From Spirochaetaceae bacterium (GTDB lineage: Bacteria > Spirochaetota > Spirochaetia > Treponematales > Rectinemataceae), in NCBI GenBank assembly GCA_026418115.1, contig JAOABY010000011.1, positions 1 to 47,960 of the forward strand: a stretch of DNA of 47,960 nucleotides, in the 5' to 3' direction. Under the pieces are notes generated by a model. It was not told where the DNA came from. It made no database searches and saw only the letters and a program-made list of their open reading frames with translations. The first letter of the stretch is position 1. Each line of letters begins with the position of its first letter. Shown here piece by piece: positions 36,166-44,172 of this stretch. Made by a program: the position numbers and the translations under genes.

Positions 36166-37071
36166 ATGGAGCATATGCTGTGGTCCGCTCGCCAGTCCGA
36201 GCAGTGGAAAATAAAGGTAGGCCTTGCTGAGATGCTCAAGGGTGGCGTCATCATGGATGTCACCAATGCCGAGCAGGCCAGGATTGCAGAGAAGGCAGGT
36301 GCCTGTGCAGTCATGGCGCTCGAGCGTGTTCCCGCAGATATCCGCAAGCAGGGCGGTGTCGCACGCATGTCTGATCCTAAGATCATCAAGGAAATCCAGG
36401 ACGCCGTGTCCATCCCGGTGATGGCAAAGTGCCGCATCGGCCACTTTGTAGAGGCACAGATTCTTGAAGCTCTCGGCGTAGACTTCATTGATGAGTCGGA
36501 AGTGCTCACACCAGCGGACGATCGCTATCACGTCTACAAGCATGATTTCAAGGTCCCCTTCGTGTGTGGCTGCCGTGATCTGGGAGAAGCGCTCCGTCGC
36601 ATCGGAGAAGGCGCTGCAATGATCCGAACCAAGGGAGAAGCCGGCACTGGTGATATCATCGAAGCGGTACGCCACATGCGCGCGGTCCGTGACGGCATTG
36701 CCAGGCTCTCACGCCTCCCCGACGAGGAGCTCATGACCGCCGCCAAAGAACTCGGCGCTCCCTTCGAGCTGGTGTGGGAAGTCGCAAAGACCGGCAAACT
36801 GCCTGTTCCAAACTTCTCTGCTGGCGGTGTGGCCACGCCTGCTGATGCAGCCCTCATGATGCAGCTTGGTGCCGAGGCGGTCTTCGTCGGCTCCGGTATC
36901 TTCAAGTCCGGCAACCCCGAGCGCAGAGCCAAAGCCATTGTTTCCGCTGTAGTTCACTACAGAGATCCCAAGATTCTTGCCGAGATTTCCGAAGACCTGG
37001 GCGAGCCCATGGTTGGCATCGGCCTCGATGAGCTCGCGGAAGAAAAGAGAATCGCGGGGAGGGGCTGGTGA
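36166..37071 (+). CDS. pdxS: Pyridoxal 5'-phosphate synthase subunit PdxS
   Basis: PdxS makes PLP from ribose 5-phosphate, glyceraldehyde 3-phosphate and ammonia. The 301-residue protein is almost unchanged from the family: [17 protein letters not shown] (about residues 18-34, with the catalytic aspartate D31), the reactive lysine K88 in [10 protein letters not shown] and the second lysine in [10 protein letters not shown] (about 152-161). The ATG at 36166 has GAGGAG 7 bases upstream; the longer reading from 36046 has no family support. The gene forms the standard pair with pdxT, whose start lies 2 bases beyond its stop. Together they supply PLP, used here by dsdA, alr and thrC products. Confidence 0.98.
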   Translation: MEHMLWSARQSEQWKIKVGLAEMLKGGVIMDVTNAEQARIAEKAGACAVMALERVPADIRKQGGVARMSDPKIIKEIQDAVSIPVMAKCRIGHFVEAQILEALGVDFIDESEVLTPADDRYHVYKHDFKVPFVCGCRDLGEALRRIGEGAAMIRTKGEAGTGDIIEAVRHMRAVRDGIARLSRLPDEELMTAAKELGAPFELVWEVAKTGKLPVPNFSAGGVATPADAALMMQLGAEAVFVGSGIFKSGNPERRAKAIVSAVVHYRDPKILAEISEDLGEPMVGIGLDELAEEKRIAGRGW

Positions 37072-37073
37072 GC

Positions 37074-37655
37074 ATGCGGCCTGCCGGCGTACTCGCCCTT
37101 CAGGGCGACTATGAGGCGCATGCCAAGGCATTGCTCGCTGCAGGGGCATCCCGTGTGATTGAGGTTCGCCGCCTGGACCAGCTTGATGAGATAGGCTCTC
37201 TCGTGATTCCCGGCGGAGAAAGCACCGTCATGGGGATGCTGCTGGATCGTTTCGGCATGTTCGATGCTCTGAGAAACAGGATCGAGCAAGGACTCCCGGT
37301 GTTCGGTACCTGTGCGGGCCTCATTCTCCTTGCCAGGCGTATCGAGGGCAGCGACCAGACCCGTCTTGGTGTGCTTGATGTCACCGTCAGGCGGAATGCA
37401 TATGGCCGTCAGGTCGACAGCTTCCATACGGACATTACGACTGACATCCCGGAAGTCAGCACCATAGACGGTATTTTCATCCGGGCTCCCAGGATCCTGG
37501 AGACCGGACCTGGCGTACAGGTACTTGCTCGCTATCATGGAGACCCTGTCCTGGTGAGAGAAGGTAATGTCACCGCTGCTACCTTCCATCCAGAACTTCT
37601 GCCTGGTGCGCCAGTCCATCGCTGGTTTCTCTCTCTTGCAGGTGCTGGCGCCTGA
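37074..37655 (+). CDS. pdxT: Pyridoxal 5'-phosphate synthase glutaminase subunit PdxT
   Basis: PdxT hydrolyses glutamine and channels ammonia to PdxS. The 193-residue class I glutaminase has GVLALQGDYEAH (about residues 5-16), IPGGESTVMG (about 45-54), the nucleophile in VFGTCAGL (C80) and the C-terminal catalytic histidine and glutamate in FHPEL. The ATG at 37074 has AGGGG 9 bases upstream; a GTG at 37068 overlapping the pdxS stop as GTGA is also possible. A strong terminator follows at 37686. Confidence 0.96.
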   Translation: MRPAGVLALQGDYEAHAKALLAAGASRVIEVRRLDQLDEIGSLVIPGGESTVMGMLLDRFGMFDALRNRIEQGLPVFGTCAGLILLARRIEGSDQTRLGVLDVTVRRNAYGRQVDSFHTDITTDIPEVSTIDGIFIRAPRILETGPGVQVLARYHGDPVLVREGNVTAATFHPELLPGAPVHRWFLSLAGAGA

Positions 37656-37685
37656 CCGCCGCCCTGTTGTACCGTTGCAACCTGC

Positions 37686-37711
37686 ACCCGCGGATATCTC
37701 CGCGGGTTTTT
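37686..37711 (+). terminator. Intrinsic terminator of pdxST
   Basis: The stem CCCGCGGA (37687-37694) with TCCGCGGG (37699-37706) around TATC, extended by an A-T pair, is followed by a T-run (TTTTTCTTTGTTTT). It ends the operon 30 bases after the pdxT stop. Confidence 0.92.
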
Positions 37712-37747
37712 CTTTGTTTTGGGCTCGCAGCCGGACCATGCCTGCGG

Positions 37748-37753
37748 TATAGT
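37748..37753 (+). promoter_or_regulatory. -10 box of the cupin gene
   Basis: TATAGT lies 31 bases before the cupin-like gene's ATG. The -35 match is poor. Confidence 0.35.
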
Positions 37754-37784
37754 GGAAATGAGCCTTGAATCGGGAGGAAGCAGG

Positions 37785-38318
37785 ATGCAGTTGGTCATTG
37801 ATGAAGTTCCGCGCTTCTGGCGCATCATACGCCTGAAACCGTTCAGAAGGACGGAAGGTGTGTCATTCGATATCATTCCAATAAAGGCACTGCCACGTAT
37901 CGACGGGATCGACAGAGTGATTCATGCCCATGGTGCGCTCTCGCCCGGCTCGGTTGGGGATGTGATCCGCCCCTGGTACATGCATCCACATCAGGAAGAC
38001 AACCTGCTGGTGCTGCACGGCAAGAGAACTGTCGATATCTATACGCTGGAACATCGCCGGGTTGAAACCTTTGTCGTAACTCCGGACAGGGTATGGCATA
38101 ACGGTACGCTGATCTATGACGGGCCGGCCATGCTGGTATGGCCTACCAATGTCTTCCATCGCATTGTGTCAGGAGAAGAGGGCTCTGCATCGCTGAACTT
38201 TGCGGTGAGACATCCAGGCTTCGATATCGAAACCAATTTTTCGATCTACGACCTCAATACCGAAACAGGCGAATTCAGAGAGATAAGACGGGGTTCTGAA
38301 GATCAGTTTGCCGAGTGA
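37785..38318 (+). CDS. Cupin-like protein of unknown function
   Basis: The 177-residue product has a central double-stranded beta-helix pattern: a metal-binding-like MHPHQEDNLLVLHGKRTVDI (about residues 66-85), then a second strand part with VWHNGTLIYDGPAMLVWP (about 104-121) and FHRIVSGEEG (about 124-133). The histidines in HPHQEDN and the histidine in FHRI look like a cupin metal site. The pattern recalls WxcM/capsule-type or RmlC-like cupins but is not a close match. GGGAGGAAGCAGG lies before the ATG at 37785. It has its own -10 box after the pdxT terminator. No substrate can be assigned. Confidence 0.75.
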   Translation: MQLVIDEVPRFWRIIRLKPFRRTEGVSFDIIPIKALPRIDGIDRVIHAHGALSPGSVGDVIRPWYMHPHQEDNLLVLHGKRTVDIYTLEHRRVETFVVTPDRVWHNGTLIYDGPAMLVWPTNVFHRIVSGEEGSASLNFAVRHPGFDIETNFSIYDLNTETGEFREIRRGSEDQFAE

Positions 38319-38399
38319 TGCCGGCTGCACGTCAGAGCTGCCAGCGAGCCTCATGATAGCCCCATCGAATTATCTCACTGTTTGACAGCCTCTGGTACT

Positions 38400-39698
38400 T
38401 CAGCCAGTTTCCCCTTGGGCTGTTTCGATTCGCACCAGTACCTTGTCGATGCGCTTGCCATCCATATCGACGACTTCTATCCTGAGCGGAGGCCATTCCA
38501 CAATATCCCCTGCCTTGGGGATGGCACCTGCGCAATGCAGCACAAAGCCTGCGACGGTATCATATTCCTCGGGCTCGAAGCGCTCGACTCCCAGTCCGAT
38601 GGATTTGGCAAACTCATCAATGGCCATCGAGCCATCAACCAGGTAGCTGCCATCATTTCTCTGGAAAATCTCAGGCGTTTCTTCCTGACCGGCCGCCGGC
38701 AGATCGACTACGAGATCAAGCAGGTCCCCAATTGTGACAATTCCTGAAATCCCTCCGAATTCGTCTACGATGAGAGCCGCTGTTCTATGCGCCTTCCTGA
38801 GCAGCCCGAGTGCCTGGAGACCTGACACCGTCTCGGGTATCATCACTGGCTGTTCCATGCACGATCGCACGTCGAGAGGTTTGCCCTCCGCAAGGCATTT
38901 GAGTGCTGCCCGTACCGGCAGCAGACCGGCAACCCTGTCGATATCACCTTCCATGACCGGCAGATAATTGTAATCGACTGCACTCAGCACAGTCTTTATC
39001 TGCTTATCCAGAGGTTCTTCGAGATCGACTGCCTGAATCTCAGTCCGCGGAGTCATGAACATGGTGACCCTGCGATCATCAAGGCTGAGCACACCCTCCA
39101 CCATTTCACGTTCCTCGTGCTCGAACACGCCCGACTGTTCGCCCTGTTCCACAAGAATGCGCACTTCCTCGGCTGTCACTTCGGGCTCGGTTTTCCTCGA
39201 CATGCCCAGCAGTCTGATGATGGCATCGGTAATGGCAGAGAGCAGTCGAACCACTGGGTAGAACAGCATGGTGAGCACTCGCAGAGGTCCGCTGGCGAGT
39301 GCAGCCAGGCTTTCCGGATGTCGCAATGCAATTGTCTTCGGAACGAGCTCACCCAGCACCACCGACAACATGGTCACCACCACCACGACCAGCCCAACTG
39401 CAAGCGATTCGGCAGAACGTGCAAGCCATGGAATGGTGCTGAACCATGCAGCAAGCCACTGGGAAACCGTGGCGCCGCTGACCGCGCCTGTGAGTATGCC
39501 GATGAGCGTGATGGCTACCTGAATGGTAGAGAGATATCTGCTCGGAGATTCGAGAGTCCGAAGTGCTGCCGCATATGATTTTCTACCCTTGTCGGCTTCG
39601 GATTTCAGCCTCGCCTTGCGCGACGAAACAAGAGCCATTTCGGAGAGAGAGAAGAAACCGTTCAGCAGGATGAGCGCCAGGATGAGCACTAGTTCCAT
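38400..39698 (-). CDS. CNNM/HlyC-CorC-family membrane protein (DUF21, CBS pair, CorC domain)
   Basis: The 432-residue protein has an N-terminal DUF21 membrane domain (about residues 1-170) with four hydrophobic segments and the start FSLSEMALVSSRKARLKSEA (about 16-35), two CBS domains (about 200-330, with VTMFMTPRTEIQAVD) and a C-terminal CorC/HlyC domain (about 345-430). Members act in magnesium or cobalt transport or resistance; the ion is not shown here. AGGAGGG lies 7 bases before the ATG. It is divergent from the patatin gene and convergent with the cupin gene. The intergenic 38319-38399 shows no gene. Confidence 0.92.
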   Translation of the reverse strand: MELVLILALILLNGFFSLSEMALVSSRKARLKSEADKGRKSYAAALRTLESPSRYLSTIQVAITLIGILTGAVSGATVSQWLAAWFSTIPWLARSAESLAVGLVVVVVTMLSVVLGELVPKTIALRHPESLAALASGPLRVLTMLFYPVVRLLSAITDAIIRLLGMSRKTEPEVTAEEVRILVEQGEQSGVFEHEEREMVEGVLSLDDRRVTMFMTPRTEIQAVDLEEPLDKQIKTVLSAVDYNYLPVMEGDIDRVAGLLPVRAALKCLAEGKPLDVRSCMEQPVMIPETVSGLQALGLLRKAHRTAALIVDEFGGISGIVTIGDLLDLVVDLPAAGQEETPEIFQRNDGSYLVDGSMAIDEFAKSIGLGVERFEPEEYDTVAGFVLHCAGAIPKAGDIVEWPPLRIEVVDMDGKRIDKVLVRIETAQGETG

Positions 39699-39840
39699 TG
39701 GCAGCCCTCCTGATCCCTGTAGGTACTGAAAGGATCAAGGCACTGGTCACCATCTTCATCCATGGCCACCAGAATACCAGAAATGAGCATGGGCAGTCGA
39801 TATCCCTGCTGGACTGCTTCATTCTTCAAGCCATGCAAGA

Positions 39841-39846
39841 TATAGT
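39841..39846 (+). promoter_or_regulatory. -10 box of a possibly leaderless patatin mRNA
   Basis: TATAGT stands 9 bases before the ATG at 39856, with TTCATT 17 bases upstream and no ribosome binding site in between. Confidence 0.4.
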
Positions 39847-39855
39847 CTGAGTGCC

Positions 39856-42048
39856 ATGCACATACGTATTCTGAATTTCTGCCGCGCCGTCATGACAGGT
39901 GCCCTGATGCTTGCACTGATTGGATCTCCTGCCTTCGCAGCTCAGCCAGCGCCCCATCCTGCAGCAGAAGCGACGTCAGCATCGATACAGACAGGCTCAT
40001 TCAATGCTGTGTTCCCTCAAGGAGATCCTCTGCGCGTCATTCTGGAGCCCGTCTTCCTCGGAGAGCATTCTTTCCGCCAAAGGCTCTCGGAACGAACCGG
40101 AGATGCACGCCAGCCGCTCGGACTGGTGCTCTGCGGAGGCTCGGCTCGTGCCTATGCGCATGTAGGAGTCCTGAAAGAACTCGAAAAGCGTGGCATCCAT
40201 CCGGATTTCATCGTTGCAAATTCAATGGGAGCCATAGTGGGCGCCCTGTATGCGTTCGGCCTTGCCCCGGATGACATCGCGCAACTGCTGGAAACAGTGC
40301 CATTCGAAAGCTTTCTCGATGTTGTGCTGCCTACGCGGGGAGGCTTCATCTCAACCGCCAAATTTGGAAGTGTGCTCACCTCACTCCTGGGTAGAACGGA
40401 GCTGTCGGAATCAGCCATCCCCATCATCATTACAGGAGAAGACCTGACTACCCGGCGGCAAGTCTGGTTTGCAGAGGGCAGCATCGACGCCATCATTCGT
40501 GGAGCCTTTGCAATGCCTGCAATTTTCGAACCGTCAAGGATTGGGGACAGCCTCATTGTTGATGGTGGCGTTGCCGTCATCGTACCGATCGAACCCGCAC
40601 TGCGCTTCACTGACAGGGTCATCATTTCCACCGCGCTCTATGACAGAGAGATGGATTTTTCGAATCCACTCACGGTGATCAATAGAGCCATAGACATCGG
40701 CAAATCCCGCTCGGGGCTTCAGGCAATGGCCTCAAGCAATGCCCTCATCATCAGAAATGATGTGGAACACCTCTCGTACATGCAATTCTCAGATCCAAGG
40801 GCCATCATTGCCCGTGGAGCCGAGAGCGCAGCCAGCCTGTTGAGCAGCCTCAATGCAACAAAACTCGAGCGCTTTCAGACCGCACCGTCTGCTCCTTCCA
40901 TCGAAGAGCTGCAGAATATCAGACTTGGCATGCACCAGCGCCTTGGACGCTTTATTGCTTCAATCAGAGCAGGTGCACAGCCGCTCCCCTCAGCCCCCCT
41001 GCAGATGCAGCCCGTCCTGAGGCTCTCTCCGCCACAGGCGAGCTCCTCGCTCGATCAGCTCGAGCTCCGTCCCCGAGCCGGCCTTCAGGCAGTGCTGTAT
41101 CGAAACATGGTGCAAGGTAATCTAGGGTACTCAGTCATGCTGCCACCACGTGCTGGCGGCAATCGAGACTGGGCCGCTGACCTTGCGCTGGAATTCTTCC
41201 CATTCAAGAGTACATCGTTCATGCTCGGTGCCAGGCTCTGGGGTGGCTATTCCAGCACTGCATTGCTGGGCCATCAACCACAGGAATGGGAAGCCCTGGC
41301 ATCCCTCTCTGCGGGATTCGCCTTGCCACGCAGGCCTCTGGGGCTGCAGCTCACGGGTATCTATGCTGCTCCCCTCCATACCGGCAGTGCAAAATGGAAG
41401 CTGCAGGCACTTGCTACCCTGGCCCCCCCCTTCATGCCTCAATTCAGAGATGATAGCAGCCTCATGCCATCTCTTGCTGCCACAAGTGCCGCACCACCGG
41501 TTCAGCATGCCCAGGATGAGACTCCGACTGCCAGCGTCTGGTGGGCTGCACAGATCGGTGCATTTGCTGAAGGCTCGTCAGTAACTACCCCCTCGATGGG
41601 AATCACAGGTCAGTATTTCCTAGGCATGCGAATGGGGCTGTTCTCTCCTCGCGTGCGCTGGTACGGTTCGCGGTCAGTCAATGGTGAATCGTATGCAGTC
41701 AGCGGCTTTGAAGGGTTTCGAGGCATCAACTCGCTGTCTTCGACAGTGCTGCTGCAGATGGTCAATATTGACCTTGCCCTGGTTCCCAAGGGGTTTTCAT
41801 TCGATATCGGTGAGGCTCTTCTTGTCAAAAATGTAGAGGTCTGGCCCTTTTTCGATGCCGTTTGGGCAGCGCCGCACTCTGGCGATACACCATCTCTGGC
41901 TGACTGGGCTGGAGGCCTCGGCCTTTCCTGTGTCTTCTCGGCATTCGGACTCGCTCCCGCATACGCCGGTATGCACGCAGGCTATGATGCCAATGATGGC
42001 CTGTATCTGGCGCTGAGAGCCGGCGGGCTTTTCCCTGCAGGGGAATAG
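39856..42048 (+). CDS. Patatin-like phospholipase fused to an outer-membrane beta-barrel
   Basis: The 730-residue product has a signal peptide (about residues 1-28, cut after AFA), a patatin domain (about 88-330) and a C-terminal beta-barrel region (about 400-730). The patatin part has the glycine-rich oxyanion loop LVLCGGSARAYAHVG, the nucleophile in ANSMGA (S123; the usual GxSxG has A in the first place) and the catalytic aspartate in DGG (D236). The barrel part has many amphipathic strands and an Omp85-like loop signature, SGFEGFRGI. This layout is that of type V-d autotransporters (PlpD, FplA), but I find no clear POTRA domain between the two. It may release lipids at the cell surface. 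The start is the ATG at 39856. Confidence 0.85.
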   Translation: MHIRILNFCRAVMTGALMLALIGSPAFAAQPAPHPAAEATSASIQTGSFNAVFPQGDPLRVILEPVFLGEHSFRQRLSERTGDARQPLGLVLCGGSARAYAHVGVLKELEKRGIHPDFIVANSMGAIVGALYAFGLAPDDIAQLLETVPFESFLDVVLPTRGGFISTAKFGSVLTSLLGRTELSESAIPIIITGEDLTTRRQVWFAEGSIDAIIRGAFAMPAIFEPSRIGDSLIVDGGVAVIVPIEPALRFTDRVIISTALYDREMDFSNPLTVINRAIDIGKSRSGLQAMASSNALIIRNDVEHLSYMQFSDPRAIIARGAESAASLLSSLNATKLERFQTAPSAPSIEELQNIRLGMHQRLGRFIASIRAGAQPLPSAPLQMQPVLRLSPPQASSSLDQLELRPRAGLQAVLYRNMVQGNLGYSVMLPPRAGGNRDWAADLALEFFPFKSTSFMLGARLWGGYSSTALLGHQPQEWEALASLSAGFALPRRPLGLQLTGIYAAPLHTGSAKWKLQALATLAPPFMPQFRDDSSLMPSLAATSAAPPVQHAQDETPTASVWWAAQIGAFAEGSSVTTPSMGITGQYFLGMRMGLFSPRVRWYGSRSVNGESYAVSGFEGFRGINSLSSTVLLQMVNIDLALVPKGFSFDIGEALLVKNVEVWPFFDAVWAAPHSGDTPSLADWAGGLGLSCVFSAFGLAPAYAGMHAGYDANDGLYLALRAGGLFPAGE

Positions 42049-42079
42049 GCTGGCCAGTCTCGAAACCGCCAATAATATT

Positions 42080-42128
42080 GGGAAGGGCTGCGTCGCCAGC
42101 ATGAAAGACATGCATGGCGCCCCTTCCC
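42080..42128 (+). other. Long stem-loop after the patatin gene
   Basis: GGGAAGGG (42080-42087) pairs with CCCTTCCC (42121-42128), and inside it CGCCA.GCATG (42094-42103) pairs with CATGC.A.TGGCG (42109-42119) with one bulge. No T-run follows, so it may be a factor-independent stop of poor quality or an mRNA-stabilising 3' structure. The rest of 42049-42260 holds no gene. Confidence 0.5.
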
Positions 42129-42183
42129 ATCAGACTGATTTCCCTCTCTCGTGATGAAGATTGTTCGGTATGTCAGCTGTCAC

Positions 42184-42214
42184 AAAAAAGCCTGCTCCAC
42201 ACGAAGGAGCAGGC
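42184..42214 (-). terminator. Intrinsic terminator of the outer-membrane protein gene
   Basis: On the minus strand GCCTGCTCC and GGAGCAGGC form a perfect 9-base-pair stem followed by TTTTTTG. It lies about 50 bases beyond the stop of the gene at 42261-42794. Confidence 0.9.
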
Positions 42215-42260
42215 CAGCAATTCCATGCAGCAGCACCTTAGACGGATGTCTACGTCATGC

Positions 42261-42794
42261 TCACATTTCCAGACGCACACCTATCGAACTGCTGTAATGT
42301 CCTGTTGTCACATAGAAAGATCGCAGCTCGATAGCGAACTTGTCGCTCACATAGTAGCTTACCCCGCCTCCACTCGCCAGGCCGATTCCGAAGTGCGGCA
42401 GTATGCTGATGCCCAGACCAAGCCCTGCATACCAGTCGAAATTCCTGAAGAATTCAGGGAGATCCAGATAGGGCTTGAGTCCCCAGTGCAGAGTAGCCAT
42501 ACCGGCAGCCTCGAGATGAAGATCTGTGCTGAACCTCACGCTTGCAAGCCCCATGGCCCCCAATGACAGGGGGAAACCGGGGATATTGAATTTCTGCAGG
42601 ATCAGCTCGGCACCCCCTGTTATGCCAATTCCCCACAATCCCAAATCAACTCCAGCAAGCAGGGAAAAATCTCCAGCCTCGGCATGCACATCGCTCGTGA
42701 CCCTCGGTTGCGACTGCGGTGTGGCAGCCGCAGCCATTGCCACTGCAGCCAGCAGCAGTATCAGTGCAGCTACCGTTTTTCTGCCCTTCATCAT
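42261..42794 (-). CDS. Small outer-membrane beta-barrel protein (TP0733/OmpW-like)
   Basis: The 177-residue product has a signal peptide (basic start, hydrophobic about residues 7-23, cut near AAAA) and a mature part made of short alternating strands, with a C-terminal strand SSSIGVRLEM ending in an alternating hydrophobic pattern. The GIGISILPHFGIG-type glycine strands and the acidic loop regions fit an eight-stranded barrel like the spirochaetal TP0733 family, though the match is by pattern only. GAGGAGGTGG is the ribosome binding site. It has a palindrome in its leader and a strong terminator, and is divergent from tag. Confidence 0.8.
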   Translation of the reverse strand: MMKGRKTVAALILLLAAVAMAAAATPQSQPRVTSDVHAEAGDFSLLAGVDLGLWGIGITGGAELILQKFNIPGFPLSLGAMGLASVRFSTDLHLEAAGMATLHWGLKPYLDLPEFFRNFDWYAGLGLGISILPHFGIGLASGGGVSYYVSDKFAIELRSFYVTTGHYSSSIGVRLEM

Positions 42795-42811
42795 TCCACC
42801 TCCTCAAATGT

Positions 42812-42825
42812 GAACAACTTTGTTC
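42812..42825. promoter_or_regulatory. Palindromic candidate operator in the barrel-gene leader
   Basis: GAACAA-CT-TTGTTC is a perfect 14-base palindrome. It lies between the -10 box (42841-42836) and the ribosome binding site of the minus-strand barrel gene, where a bound repressor could block transcription. No matching regulator gene is nearby. Confidence 0.35.
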
Positions 42826-42835
42826 TTCTTTTTTG

Positions 42836-42864
42836 AGTGTAGCGCCTCTTGATGGCAAATGCAA
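42836..42864 (-). promoter_or_regulatory. Promoter of the outer-membrane barrel gene
   Basis: On the minus strand TTGCAT (42864-42859), a 17-base spacer and TACACT (42841-42836). It is divergent from the tag -10 box, so the two promoters lie side by side. Confidence 0.45.
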
Positions 42865-42875
42865 ATGGAGAATGC

Positions 42876-42881
42876 TATACT
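42876..42881 (+). promoter_or_regulatory. -10 box of a leaderless tag mRNA
   Basis: TATACT stands 6 bases before the tag ATG, with TGGCAA (42853-42858) 17 bases upstream. No ribosome binding site is present. Confidence 0.45.
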
Positions 42882-42887
42882 CACGTC

Positions 42888-43460
42888 ATGCATCGATGTC
42901 CCTGGTGCGGATCCGATCCTCTCTATGTGACATATCATGATGATGAATGGGGTGTTCCGCTTCATGACGAACGACGTCACTTTGAGTTTCTGCTGCTGGA
43001 AACCCAGCAGGCAGGCCTCTCATGGCGTACCATCCTGGGCAAGCGGGAAGCCTATCGGCATGCCTTTGCCGGTTTTGATCCTGAAAAGGTTGCCCGTTTC
43101 GGAGAATCTGATCTGCTGATGCTGCTGCAGAATCCCGGTCTCGTCCGCAATCGCAGAAAGCTTGAAGCGGCTGTCATCAACGCCAGACGGTTTCTGGAAA
43201 TCGAGGAGCGCCATGGCAGCTTTGACACATGGATCTGGGGCTTTGTTGATGGCATTCCGATTGATGGCAAACGAAGCACGCTCACGGACCTGCCCGTAAC
43301 CACACCGCTTTCCGATCGGATCGCTGCAGAAATGCGCAAACTTGGCTTTGCCTTTACCGGTTCGGTGACCATTCAGGCACATCTTCAGGCTATCGGCATC
43401 TTCAACGATCATCTCCTCGACTGCTTCCGGCATGATGAAATTCAGGCGATGACCAGCTGA
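42888..43460 (+). CDS. tag: DNA-3-methyladenine glycosylase I
   Basis: Tag removes 3-methyladenine from alkylated DNA. The 190-residue protein shows the family zinc-site residues: C4 of MHRCPW, the histidine in YHDDEWG (about residue 17) and the C-terminal histidine and cysteine in FNDHLLDCF. In between are the helix segments LETQQAGLSWRTILGKRE (about 38-55) and DLPVTTPLSDRIAAEM (about 133-148). Length matches E. coli Tag (187). The ATG at 42888 begins this canonical sequence; upstream in-frame ATGs lie within the promoter region. It is followed by ferritin in the same direction with its own promoter in between. Confidence 0.95.
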   Translation: MHRCPWCGSDPLYVTYHDDEWGVPLHDERRHFEFLLLETQQAGLSWRTILGKREAYRHAFAGFDPEKVARFGESDLLMLLQNPGLVRNRRKLEAAVINARRFLEIEERHGSFDTWIWGFVDGIPIDGKRSTLTDLPVTTPLSDRIAAEMRKLGFAFTGSVTIQAHLQAIGIFNDHLLDCFRHDEIQAMTS

Positions 43461-43473
43461 AATACCCCTTCTT

Positions 43474-43502
43474 TTGCCGCCCGCTATTTTTTTCAGTATG
43501 TT
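43474..43502 (+). promoter_or_regulatory. Promoter of ferritin
   Basis: TTGCCG (43474-43479), a 17-base spacer with a T-run and TATGTT (43497-43502). The leader of about 55 bases carries a hairpin and AGGAGG. Confidence 0.45.
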
Positions 43503-43521
43503 TTCCTCAGAAAAAGAGTGC

Positions 43522-43538
43522 TGCAGCATGATGCTGCA
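43522..43538 (+). other. Hairpin in the ferritin leader
   Basis: TGCAGCA (43522-43528) and TGCTGCA (43532-43538) form a 7-base-pair stem with a TGA loop, between the promoter and the AGGAGG ribosome binding site. Its role is unknown. Confidence 0.4.
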
Positions 43539-43561
43539 TACAACCATACCAGGAGGAAAGT

Positions 43562-44080
43562 ATGATATCACAGAAAATGGCTGACAGAATCAATCTTCAG
43601 ATCAATCGCGAAATGTTCTCGGCATATCTCTATCTCGCCATGGCGGCAAAGATGACGAATCTCGGCTACACAGGCATCGCCAGATGGCTTACCGTGCAAT
43701 ATCACGAGGAAATGTTCCATGCAATGAAATTTGTGCGGTATCTCGAGGACCAGGCTGCTGAGGTCAAGTTCGACGCGATTGCGGTTCCCGCATTCAAGGA
43801 AAACGACCCCAAATCACTCTTCCAGCATGTACTGGAACATGAGCGCTGGGTGACCGCGAGCATCCGTGAGATCATGGAGCTGGCCATGGCAGAGAAGGAT
43901 TTTGCTACCCAGAATCTTGTCCAGTGGTATATCGACGAACAGGTCGAGGAAGAAAAGAACGCCATGGACATCCTGCAGACCATCGATCTTCTGGGCAATA
44001 CTCCTCAGGGTCTCTTCATGCTCAACATTGAACTCGGCAAGCGCGAACCCTCCATCCCGCTCGACTATACCAAGATCTGA
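43562..44080 (+). CDS. ftnA: Bacterial ferritin (FtnA type)
   Basis: FtnA oxidises and stores iron in a 24-subunit shell without heme. The 172-residue protein has the ferroxidase ligands E17 (NREMFSAYLYLA), E50 and H53 (HEEMFHAMKF), E93 (HERWV) and the glutamine in YIDEQVEEE near residue 126. There is no heme-binding methionine pattern of bacterioferritin. AGGAGGAAAG lies before the ATG. It ends in a terminator (44116-44149). In anaerobes and host-associated spirochaetes it also helps against oxidative damage; next to tag it may be part of a stress response. Confidence 0.96.
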   Translation: MISQKMADRINLQINREMFSAYLYLAMAAKMTNLGYTGIARWLTVQYHEEMFHAMKFVRYLEDQAAEVKFDAIAVPAFKENDPKSLFQHVLEHERWVTASIREIMELAMAEKDFATQNLVQWYIDEQVEEEKNAMDILQTIDLLGNTPQGLFMLNIELGKREPSIPLDYTKI

Positions 44081-44115
44081 TTTTGATCCCAGCCAGACGC
44101 TCTGAATGATCGAAG

Positions 44116-44149
44116 GCCCGCCTCATACCGGCGGGCTTTCCTGTTTTTA
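44116..44149 (+). terminator. Intrinsic terminator of ferritin
   Basis: GCCCGCC (44116-44122) pairs with GGCGGGC (44130-44136) around a 7-base loop and is followed by TTTCCTGTTTTT. It also lies directly upstream of the thrC -10 box. Confidence 0.85.
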
Positions 44150-44156
44150 TTTCCTG

Positions 44157-44162
44157 TACTAT
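44157..44162 (+). promoter_or_regulatory. -10 box of a leaderless thrC mRNA
   Basis: TACTAT stands 10 bases before the thrC ATG. No Shine-Dalgarno sequence and no clear -35 box are present. Confidence 0.3.
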
Positions 44163-44172
44163 CCTGCACGCC

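Noticed and set aside
42080-42128. Stem-loop after the patatin gene as a standard terminator
   Set aside because: No T-run follows the stem, so I list it only as a structure.
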